A stretch of 64,000 nt of DNA from Thalassovita sp. (GTDB lineage: Bacteria; Bacteroidota; Bacteroidia; Cytophagales; Flammeovirgaceae), in contig PBYL01000482.1 of assembly GCA_002729595.1 (NCBI GenBank), positions 1 through 64,000 of the forward strand. Reading direction: 5' to 3'. The notes under the pieces were generated by a model. The model searched no databases. It was given only the letters and a program-made list of their open reading frames with translations, and was not told the DNA's origin. The position numbers and the translations under genes were made by a program. Shown here one piece after another: positions 25,735 through 33,415 of the stretch. Position 1 is the stretch's first letter. Every line of letters begins with the position of its first letter.

Positions 25735-26907
25735 TTAAGACGCCAATTTAGATTGAATTAAAACCCGTTTTTCTATCAGGTTTTGTAAGAGTGAGTCAGA
25801 GAGATTTGCAGCAATGCTATACTCAGGATTCACGGTTTCTCGCTTATCCAAAAAGCTTAATAACTCTTCGTTAATTTCGTAGGCACTATAGCTTGCCCTG
25901 TTAAACAGAAAACAGTTTTCGTCTAGTTTAAAAAGGCTATACTCCGTTTTATTGAAGACTAAATTTTCCACAGCTCCGCCATTATCTGTTGTATTTTCTA
26001 TACTGATTACACGCTTTATATTATCCCAATCGAGGTATTTGTGCACATAAAGCCAACCCTCCCATTGGTCGTAATAAGTAAGCAGTTTTTCTTCGAGTAT
26101 CTTATACAAATAAGAGGTAACTGTGTAGCAATAATCTTCTTTTCCTTTGGTCCACTCAAGTGGATTAATCGGATCATAAAATTTGAGTTTTACGTCTTGT
26201 TCATGGTCATCATACCAGGAGATCACCGGAATAACAGGCACTTTTGCGGCATAAGAAAGGGTGGTAATTCCCTTTCTCGAATAGAGGTTTTGATGTAAAA
26301 AAGGAATATTCAAAAATTGAGGGTCTTTTTTATAGATACCTCCTACTCCGGTGTTACCATCCAGGTATGCTACAACTGATCTGCCAGATCGAATGTGTTT
26401 AAATAGTCGGATTGCAATGTCGTGTTGTTCTGCTGCTTCGAGCCCAAAATAGGACGATTGGTTAAAGTTGGCATGTATTGAGTTTACAATTTCAGTAACT
26501 TTTATGTGCTGCTTATTATAGGTGTTTTGGTCTACCAAAAGTACAAAGTCTATGCCTGCACTGGCCAATACCCCTATAATTGACCGGTAAGAACCCAAAT
26601 GATAAGTACAGTATATAGCTGGTGTTTGTTGTTCTAGACAACTGGTGTCGCCTATGCGGTTGATGTTGTTTATAAGGTCAGGATACGACGGTTCTGTCAC
26701 CAATCGTGAGTTGTTGTAAAGGATGTTATAGTATATGTTTTCATGCGATGATACTGGAACAGTTGGCAAAAAGTTGGATAAATTTGCTGATAAAAAATTG
26801 AAATCTTTTAGTTGCTTTTCTTGCTTCTTACGCTGTTCGCGTTTGGTAATATGCTCTTTGAGACGATGATAGTTTTGTTTGTAAAGTTGGCTGCTGATAG
26901 TTTCCAT
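25735..26907 (-). CDS. LpxL/HtrB-like acyltransferase with C-terminal PqqD-like domain
   Basis: The 390-residue protein has the lysophospholipid/lipid A acyltransferase layout: TYHLGSYRS (H103 as the catalytic His of an H-x4-[D/E]-like motif, here ending in Arg), then YLDGNTGVGG, and KGITTLSYAAKVPVIPVISW. Residues about 310-388 (FKLDENCFLFNRASYSAYEI then a helical and wing-like part to EKRVLIQ) look like a PqqD-type leader-binding domain. No transmembrane anchor is visible at the start. An acyltransferase carrying a RiPP leader reader should move the ACP-made chain to the peptide, perhaps to ornithine formed by the arginase-like enzyme. That substrate is inference. Confidence 0.8.
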   Translation of the reverse strand: METISSQLYKQNYHRLKEHITKREQRKKQEKQLKDFNFLSANLSNFLPTVPVSSHENIYYNILYNNSRLVTEPSYPDLINNINRIGDTSCLEQQTPAIYCTYHLGSYRSIIGVLASAGIDFVLLVDQNTYNKQHIKVTEIVNSIHANFNQSSYFGLEAAEQHDIAIRLFKHIRSGRSVVAYLDGNTGVGGIYKKDPQFLNIPFLHQNLYSRKGITTLSYAAKVPVIPVISWYDDHEQDVKLKFYDPINPLEWTKGKEDYCYTVTSYLYKILEEKLLTYYDQWEGWLYVHKYLDWDNIKRVISIENTTDNGGAVENLVFNKTEYSLFKLDENCFLFNRASYSAYEINEELLSFLDKRETVNPEYSIAANLSDSLLQNLIEKRVLIQSKLAS

Positions 26908-26974
26908 AGGGGTATTTTTTAGTCGTTGATAATTGAAATAGATAGCGATTGATGTTTGTGTTAGGTTGAGTTTA

Positions 26975-27496
26975 TTAGCTAAATGTGCAAGTGCTCAAAT
27001 AATCTTTAGAGATATCGATTGAAACAGATTGTTTTAAAGCTTGTAACTGAACTACAAATCTGCTTTTACCATTTTCTCTTACTAGTATGCCTTCTGTTCC
27101 TGCAAACTGGCCTTTGGTAATTGTTACTCTGTCGCCAATGTGGTAGTTATCTGCGGTAGAAGATACTACTGGGTTTCCACAAAGTACTTTTTTGATTGAT
27201 TCAATCTCTTCTTCAGGAATTGAAACTGGTGAACCTCCAAAAGAAATGAAGTTTACTAAACCTCTCACTTTCATTAAATTGAATCTCTCTTGCGAGCTAG
27301 TTTTTACAAATACATAGTTTGGAAAAAGCGGTGTTTCAATTTCTTTTTTGCGATCGCTCCATTGGCGAACTTCTTTTTGCATGGGAAGAAATGTTTCGTA
27401 ACCCAATTCATTTACTTTGTTTCTAACTTGCTTTTCAGCTTGCGGATATGTGTAAACAACATACCAAGACGGATTTAAATGAGCGTTTTTTTTCAT
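26975..27496 (-). CDS. Specialised NusG paralog (UpxY/LoaP-like antiterminator)
   Basis: I start at ATG 27496 (MKKNAHLNPSWYVVYTYPQAEKQV), giving 173 residues; the longer frame to 27547 adds a basic stretch without family similarity. It has the NGN domain (WYVVYTYPQAEKQVRNKVN; PLFPNYVFVK; VRGLVNFISFGGSP) and a KOW motif (GDRVTITKGQFAGTEGILV). Paralogs at the head of long secondary-metabolite or capsule operons (UpxY, LoaP) stop premature termination across them. Here it is the first gene of a 17-kb operon with strong hairpins in the precursor spacers. Confidence 0.92.
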   Translation of the reverse strand: MKKNAHLNPSWYVVYTYPQAEKQVRNKVNELGYETFLPMQKEVRQWSDRKKEIETPLFPNYVFVKTSSQERFNLMKVRGLVNFISFGGSPVSIPEEEIESIKKVLCGNPVVSSTADNYHIGDRVTITKGQFAGTEGILVRENGKSRFVVQLQALKQSVSIDISKDYLSTCTFS

Positions 27497-27933
27497 GGTT
27501 TTATAGTTTTTGCGTTTTCTTCTTCTTTGGATATGGCTTCGCCACATTGGGTCACAAGCCCTATTTTTAATAAATTATATGTCTCCTCCGCCTCTTTCAG
27601 GTTTCTTAAAAACTCTGGAGCTTCTTTCTTTTTGTCTTCCCTTCATCTCCTTTGTTATTTCAAAGATGCACCAGAATATTCGCCATTTGAAAATTATTAC
27701 ACGAACCCGCTTTTTATAAGTACTAATATTTCAAAAAAGATTTTTATAGTGTTTATGGTGGATAAAACCCCGGTTTTGGAGGTATAAACCAGAAATAAAA
27801 TAGATAACTATGGACTAATCCGGTATTTTGAGATGAATAGCAATGATTTCTTTATAACTAATTAATAGTAATTCTGGATTTGAAGGATATTTTCTATATT
27901 ACCCAATAGAAAAATTTGACTTGCTATACCATT
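27497..27933. other. Divergent control region between the NusG-like and LanB genes
   Basis: 437 bp that must hold both the promoter of the biosynthetic operon (minus) and that of LanB (plus). It is AT-rich (for example TAGATAACTATGGACTAATC near 27799-27818). I see no strong palindrome or recognisable riboswitch. Frames crossing it, such as 27479-27787, lack coding features. A long 5' leader for NusG-type regulation is possible. Confidence 0.6.
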
Positions 27934-30900
27934 ATGAAATCAGACTACAACTTTCATCCAAAACTAATACTACGCACGCCCACACTGGCATTTCAAGAAG
28001 ATGTTAGTAGAGAAGTCATTATCGAGCAATTGCAAAATCCTCACTTTCTCGAAGCACTTTACCTGGCATCACCAAGTGTATATAGTAAATGTCAACTTTT
28101 AGTAAATAATCAAATAACTAATCCTAAAGAGGAACAGAAAATCCTAAACACACTTATAAAGTATTATACACGCATGTTTAGCCGCTGTACTCCTTTTGGT
28201 TTGTTTGCTGGTTGCACAGTGGTTAATTGGGATGAAAGTCAAAATCTGAAAATAGATACAAGTAAAAAGCAGCAGCATACCCGTTTGGATATGCATTACC
28301 TCTGTGCACTCTCTCAACATTTGGCACAAAAAGAATTTCTTAAATATGAATTAAAGTATTTCCCCAATAGCAGTGTTTACAAAATTGGAGATGAGATACG
28401 CTATATAGAATACCAGTATGTAGATGGCAAGCGCATCCACCAGATAAGTGCGGTTGAAAACTCTGAGTATTTGCAAAAAGCTTTTGAGATATGTAAGACG
28501 GGATGTAACCCTCAAAATATTGCTCCTTATATAATAGATGATGAAATTGATAATGACACTGCCCTTGAGTTTATAGATCAACTCATCTCTGCACAACTGT
28601 TAGTAAGTGAGTTAGAACCAGCCATCACTGGTGAAGAGTTTATCTATCAATTATTAAAAGTTTTAGTGCGAATCGACAGTTCGAATCCAGATGAAGAGTT
28701 GCAACAAATCATTCATCACCTTAAACAAATTGATGAACTACTCAAAAGTATTGATGGAGGTAATGGAAACAACCTAGCTGCTTATGAGGAAATTATTAGC
28801 ATTTTGGAAAAACTGGAAGTGCCATTCGAAAAGAATAAGCTCTTTCAAACTGACACAATGTTTCCAGATGAGGAACAGAAATTAGATAAAAAGTATCAGG
28901 AACAGATAATGGAAGCTTTTGAGCTGCTTCAATACCTCACTCCAAAAAGAGATAATAAACTGCTCGACAATTTTATAAAGGAGTTTTATACCCGATACGA
29001 AGATAAGGAAATGCCACTACTGCAAGTCTTAGATACAGAATCGGGAATTGGTTTTGGCGAAGTTGATAATAGTGGCAATACGCCATTAGTAGAAGATATT
29101 GAATTGAATGATGATCACATCAAAACAACAAAGATTGAAAGATCGGAAGCTGTGCAGTATTTATATGATAAAGTAAGAGCCGCAGAAAAAAATGGTCAAT
29201 ACAGCATTCAATTAGATAAGCAAGTTTTTAATAAGCTTACAAAGCAAGAGTTTAACTTATCACCTTCTCTTTCTGTAATGTTCCGCATGTTGGATGATGA
29301 AAAGCTTTTTATAGAATCTTTTAGTGGTTCGAGTGCCGCCAATTTACTTGGCAGGTTTGCGCATGCAAATCCAGAAATCCATGAAGTAGTAAATGAGATT
29401 ACGGAGCTTGAACAAGCTAAAAATACTGATGTGATATTTGCAGAGATTGTTCATTTACCAGAAAGCAGAATTGGAAACATTTTGTTAAGACCTGTTTTTC
29501 GCGAATATGAGATCCCCTATCTCACAAAGTCTGCTGTTGCGGCTGATCAACAAATTAGCTTACAAGACTTATATATATCTGTAAAAAACAATCAGCTTGT
29601 ATTGAGGTCTAAAAAATTGAATAAGATGATAGTGCCACGATTGAGTTCGGCACATAATTATACTAACCGATCAATGCCGATTTATCATTTTTTGGCTGAG
29701 CTACAAAATCAAGGTTTGCAGACATATTTACAATTGCAGCCAGATCACAAGCAAATGGGCACTGCTTTTATTCCGAGAATCACATATAAAGATATCATTC
29801 TCTACCCTGCTACATGGAAGTTGCAAAAAGATGATTTTAATATGTTGATTAAAGGAAAAGATATACCAGAAGCGATAAAGCAATTTCAGCAAAAATGGAA
29901 TTTGCCTCGCTATTTTGTTTTGGCAGATGCCGACAGAGAATTAATGATTGATCTTGAAAATGATTTAATGACCAAAGCCTGGCTTGACACCATTAAGAGC
30001 CGAGATGAGATCACATTAAAGGAATTTATTTTTGATAAAAAGGATAACCCGGTAACAGATGAACAAGGCAAACCTATAGTAAACCAGTTTATTGCCAGTT
30101 TGGTAAAACAGAAAGCAGCACACCAAATCAATATTTTCGCTGATGATAAAACAGATGAAGACGTACAAAGAGAGTTTTCGCTGGGTTCAGAATGGATATA
30201 CTATAAATTATACTGCGGAGTAGATGCAGCAGATAAAATCTTAGTAGAAACTATTAAACCACTTGCAAAACTGCTCCTTTCTGAAAAACTGATTGATAAA
30301 TGGTTTTACATCAGATTTGTCGATCCTGATCATCATTTAAGAATCCGGTTCCATTTGCCTAAAGTCTCTGTAATTGGAAAGGTGATCTTGCAGATAAATA
30401 CATATCTCAAACCTTATGAAGAAGAAAACATCATTTGGCAAACACAAACTGCTATTTATAGAAGAGAGCTAGAAAGATATGGCAAGCAAAGCATCACCGA
30501 AATAGAAAGTTTGTTTGCGGCCGATAGCCAGTTTATTTTAGAAGCCCTAGAACAATTAGCTTTTAGTGATGAATCTACCCACCATCGCTGGTTATTTGGC
30601 ATTAGTGTTTGTAATTCCATATTAGATGCTTTCAATTATAGCTTAGAAGATAAATTAGAGCTGGCAAAAAAACTCAGAGATTCTTTTGCAGAAGAATTTA
30701 ATATGGATAAAAACTTGAAACTTCAACTAGACAAAAAATACAGAAGTTTCCGTCCAGAAATTACGACTTTGCTCACCCAAAATGCCCCAGAAGAAATTGA
30801 ATTTCTACAATTCTTATGTGAACCTTATAGTAAACTAGAATTCTTGGCAGAAAAGATAATCATTCACCATACAAAGCCATCGCTTGATGGAGCTGTAAGC

Positions 30901-31065
30901 AGTCTTTTGCATATGCACTTAAACAGACTTTTGCCAGCAAAACAGCGATTACATGAGTTATTGATCTACGACTTTATGTTTCGACATTATATGTCTCAAC
31001 AGGCAATATTGAAGAAAAAGAAAGATTTTTCTCATGGACACGCTTCAGAGAAACATCTTTCGTGA
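27934..31065 (+). CDS. Full-length class I lantibiotic dehydratase (LanB-like)
   Basis: I choose ATG 27934 (MKSDYNFHPKL) over TTG 27916. The 1043-residue protein carries both LanB halves. The N-half (Lant_dehydr_N) includes FSRCTPFGLFAG at about 82-93, RPVFREYEIPYL and PRITYKDIILYPATWKL. The SpaB-type C-half includes GSEWIYYKLYCG, WFYIRFVDPDHHLRIRFHLP, RRELERYGKQSITEIESLF and RWLFGI. Both glutamylation and elimination appear intact. It would dehydrate Ser/Thr through glutamyl-tRNA. It converges with the LytTR gene after 11 bp and shares the 437-bp region with the hybrid operon. Its most likely substrate is the 43-aa peptide at 33201. Confidence 0.93.
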   Translation: MKSDYNFHPKLILRTPTLAFQEDVSREVIIEQLQNPHFLEALYLASPSVYSKCQLLVNNQITNPKEEQKILNTLIKYYTRMFSRCTPFGLFAGCTVVNWDESQNLKIDTSKKQQHTRLDMHYLCALSQHLAQKEFLKYELKYFPNSSVYKIGDEIRYIEYQYVDGKRIHQISAVENSEYLQKAFEICKTGCNPQNIAPYIIDDEIDNDTALEFIDQLISAQLLVSELEPAITGEEFIYQLLKVLVRIDSSNPDEELQQIIHHLKQIDELLKSIDGGNGNNLAAYEEIISILEKLEVPFEKNKLFQTDTMFPDEEQKLDKKYQEQIMEAFELLQYLTPKRDNKLLDNFIKEFYTRYEDKEMPLLQVLDTESGIGFGEVDNSGNTPLVEDIELNDDHIKTTKIERSEAVQYLYDKVRAAEKNGQYSIQLDKQVFNKLTKQEFNLSPSLSVMFRMLDDEKLFIESFSGSSAANLLGRFAHANPEIHEVVNEITELEQAKNTDVIFAEIVHLPESRIGNILLRPVFREYEIPYLTKSAVAADQQISLQDLYISVKNNQLVLRSKKLNKMIVPRLSSAHNYTNRSMPIYHFLAELQNQGLQTYLQLQPDHKQMGTAFIPRITYKDIILYPATWKLQKDDFNMLIKGKDIPEAIKQFQQKWNLPRYFVLADADRELMIDLENDLMTKAWLDTIKSRDEITLKEFIFDKKDNPVTDEQGKPIVNQFIASLVKQKAAHQINIFADDKTDEDVQREFSLGSEWIYYKLYCGVDAADKILVETIKPLAKLLLSEKLIDKWFYIRFVDPDHHLRIRFHLPKVSVIGKVILQINTYLKPYEEENIIWQTQTAIYRRELERYGKQSITEIESLFAADSQFILEALEQLAFSDESTHHRWLFGISVCNSILDAFNYSLEDKLELAKKLRDSFAEEFNMDKNLKLQLDKKYRSFRPEITTLLTQNAPEEIEFLQFLCEPYSKLEFLAEKIIIHHTKPSLDGAVSSLLHMHLNRLLPAKQRLHELLIYDFMFRHYMSQQAILKKKKDFSHGHASEKHLS

Positions 31066-31076
31066 GTAAGGTTTGT

Positions 31077-31811
31077 TTACTTTTTACCGCCCATTATTTT
31101 TTCTTTTAGCACTTCAAAAAATGGTTGGCGGTAAGTATCTCCAAGAGGCAAATAAGCTTTCATGTTATAAAGTAGAATTTGGTTTCCATCTACCGCTTTA
31201 ATTTGATCTAAAGCTACAATATATGAGCGATGCACACGCATAAACTTCTTTTCTGGCAGTCTAGCTTTTAGATCTTTGATGTTTAGCAATGTTACCACTC
31301 TTTCACCATCGCTGGTATAAATGGAAACATAATTTTTTAGTCCCTCTACATAGGTAATATCTTTAAAATTAACCTTTACCATTTTTCCCTTGTTCTCTGT
31401 TTTCACAAAGATGTAATCGTCTTCATTTTCTTCAGACTGCCAGTCGGGCATATTGAAAATATCTTTGTTAAGCGCTTTTTGTGCCGCAGTTAAAAAACGT
31501 TGAAAAGGAATAGGTTTTAAAAGGTAATCGAGCGCCTCATACTCAAAACCTTCAATTGCAAATTCGCTATAAGCTGTGGTAAAAATTACTTTACATTTGC
31601 CTCCAAGCATCTTAATTAGATCAATCCCAGTAAGATGTGGCATTTGGATGTCCATAAAAATAAGATCAATCTGGTGGTTATTTACCAGTTGCAATACTTC
31701 CATGGGGTTGGTAGTGGTATCAATGAGTTTTAAAAATGGGGTACGCTCAATATATTCTTTCAAAATATTGATAGCACCTTGTTCGTCGTCAACGACCAGA
31801 CATGTAATCAT
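31077..31811 (-). CDS. LytTR-family response regulator
   Basis: The 244-residue protein has a receiver domain with the acidic pocket and Asp in LIFMDIQMPHLTG, then LKPIPFQRF. A LytTR DNA-binding domain at about 135-240 includes DITYVEGLKNYVSIYTSDGE and FMRVHRSYIVALDQIKAVDGN. The gene overlaps the histidine-kinase gene by 4 bp. This pair type is common in Bacteroidota. It lies between LanB and the precursor/LanC genes but on the opposite strand, so a regulatory role for this RiPP locus is likely though not shown. Confidence 0.93.
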   Translation of the reverse strand: MITCLVVDDEQGAINILKEYIERTPFLKLIDTTTNPMEVLQLVNNHQIDLIFMDIQMPHLTGIDLIKMLGGKCKVIFTTAYSEFAIEGFEYEALDYLLKPIPFQRFLTAAQKALNKDIFNMPDWQSEENEDDYIFVKTENKGKMVKVNFKDITYVEGLKNYVSIYTSDGERVVTLLNIKDLKARLPEKKFMRVHRSYIVALDQIKAVDGNQILLYNMKAYLPLGDTYRQPFFEVLKEKIMGGKK

Positions 31812-32809
31812 AGCATTATCTTTAAGTTAGTTGAGTAAAATTCTCCTTCGTTTTTTGAATTAAATGAGTAGTTTTTTCCGTAAATAGCATCGAGTCTTTT
31901 TAAAGTATTGGTAAGCCCAACACCAGTAGACTTTTCTGCTGGAATAGCCCTTTTCTTATTAAATGTACTAAAAATTAAATAATCATCCTTCACATCTAGT
32001 GTAATGATGATCGGATGTTCTGGATCGTTGGCATTTCCATGTTTAAAACAATTCTCCACTAGTGTAATAAGCACCAATGGGATGATCATTCTAAATTGTG
32101 TTTTACCAATTATCTCGAATTTAATTTGTAGGGTGTTCTCGAATCGTAGTTGATTAATGGCAATGTAATTCTTAATGTGTATCACTTCTTCTTCCAGCAT
32201 CACTTTACCTTCTATATCTTCTTGAAAAGCATAGCGCATAATATCTGAAAGTAAGAGTATTCCTTCGGCAGTTTTCTCAGATACTTTATGAATCTTTGAA
32301 TACAAAAAATTAAGAGTATTAAACAAAAAATGTGGATTAATCTGACTCTTTAACATGGCCACTTCTACCTTTCTTCGCTCTTTCTCTGTTTTAATCATAT
32401 TGGTGGCAAACCAATATCCGATACTCAACATAATAAAATAACCACCACGCCAGATTGATTCTGCTAAAAAACGATTCGATGTTCTAAACTCATATACCAA
32501 GTCATATCCAAAAAGTGGGATAATATATATTTTCAAAATATACCTTAGTGATACAAAAATCGCAATAGTTAATAATAGACTAGGAACAAGTAACAAATAC
32601 TTTCCTCTTTTATAGAAGTTTGGAAAAATTACTAGCGCATTGGTGTAAAAAAGCGCAGCATAGAGAGAGAAGTTGAAGAATGTTTCCCAGAAATTAAAAT
32701 AGTTACTATCTATAATAAATATCGTGGAGAGTTCATAAATCACATAAAAAATCCATACAAAGACATGGATTGAGATAGTCTTTAATTCTTTCTGCTTTAA
32801 TTGGATCAT
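31808..32809 (-). CDS. LytS-like sensor histidine kinase
   Basis: The 333-residue protein has four or more N-terminal membrane helices (about 12-140). The phosphoacceptor His sits in KSQINPHFLFNTLNFLYSK, followed by an ATPase part with LVENCFKHG and GVGLTNTLKRL. These kinases sense membrane or envelope signals and phosphorylate a LytTR partner. The ATG of the regulator overlaps its stop, so the two are coupled. Its promoter lies in the 391-bp region shared with the 43-aa precursor. Confidence 0.93.
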   Translation of the reverse strand: MIQLKQKELKTISIHVFVWIFYVIYELSTIFIIDSNYFNFWETFFNFSLYAALFYTNALVIFPNFYKRGKYLLLVPSLLLTIAIFVSLRYILKIYIIPLFGYDLVYEFRTSNRFLAESIWRGGYFIMLSIGYWFATNMIKTEKERRKVEVAMLKSQINPHFLFNTLNFLYSKIHKVSEKTAEGILLLSDIMRYAFQEDIEGKVMLEEEVIHIKNYIAINQLRFENTLQIKFEIIGKTQFRMIIPLVLITLVENCFKHGNANDPEHPIIITLDVKDDYLIFSTFNKKRAIPAEKSTGVGLTNTLKRLDAIYGKNYSFNSKNEGEFYSTNLKIML

Positions 32810-33200
32810 ACAGCACTAAATAATAGAAGCTAGGCGATTAGTTTATTTATTTTTTAGTAATAAAGTAATTAATGGATACAGCATAAACTTAAAAAAAGAT
32901 TTCCAAAATTCTGGCATAAAGTATTGCTTAAATTTTAGGGATTAATCATTTAAATAAGCTTGTTTATCCAATTTACTAAAATATTCGTCCTATTCTTTTT
33001 GGTTGTTTGTATTGAGCAAAATCTAGATTTGTACAAAAAAACAGGCTACTTATACGAATGTTTTTCTGGTTTGTACTTCCAATCACCGTGTTGGTGTAAT
33101 AATTTTTCTTATCGCTCCAATCCTTTGCATGTTTGTAATGTTGCTAGCGGACAAAAACTCAATAAAACTTATACAACCCTAATACAAAACTTTTACAAAC
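32810..33200. other. Divergent region between kinase and Cys-free precursor
   Basis: 391 bp with promoters for the kinase pair (minus) and the precursor/LanC-like genes (plus). A frame from 32960 reaches 33286 but overlaps the precursor in another frame and shows no coding character, so I leave it out. I found no clear LytTR direct repeat by eye. Confidence 0.5.
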
Positions 33201-33332
33201 ATGAAAACGCAAAATTCTATCTCAAAAAAAATCGTCCTAAGAAAAAGAACAATAACAAAATTAGACACAGTAAAATCTGTAAATAAGAAACAATCGACTA
33301 CGATTACAACGACAAGCACTATTTCTTTTTAA
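33201..33332 (+). CDS. Bacteroidota class I lanthipeptide precursor without cysteine (43 aa)
   Basis: The leader MKTQNSISKKIVLRKRTITK followed by LD matches the Bacteroidota class I lanthipeptide pattern, in which a basic L-x-L-x-K-x-T-I-x-x-L stretch precedes the core. The remaining residues, ending KKQSTTITTTSTISF, contain nine Ser/Thr in the last 13 and no Cys anywhere in the peptide. LanB could dehydrate several of them, but no thioether can form within it. The gene sits 83 bp before a LanC-like gene whose zinc ligands are altered. It is too short for usual gene callers. The start is the only ATG in frame. Confidence 0.8.
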   Translation: MKTQNSISKKIVLRKRTITKLDTVKSVNKKQSTTITTTSTISF

Positions 33333-33415
33333 AAATTGATAACCAGCTATCTTTCAACCGGCTATACTAAACTTATTTATCAACAAGACAATTATTAATA
33401 ATAAATGATAGATAA

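Noticed and set aside
32960-33286. 108-residue ORF before the Cys-free precursor
   Set aside because: It overlaps the precursor in another frame, has a Lys/Asn tail derived from it, and its start has no support.
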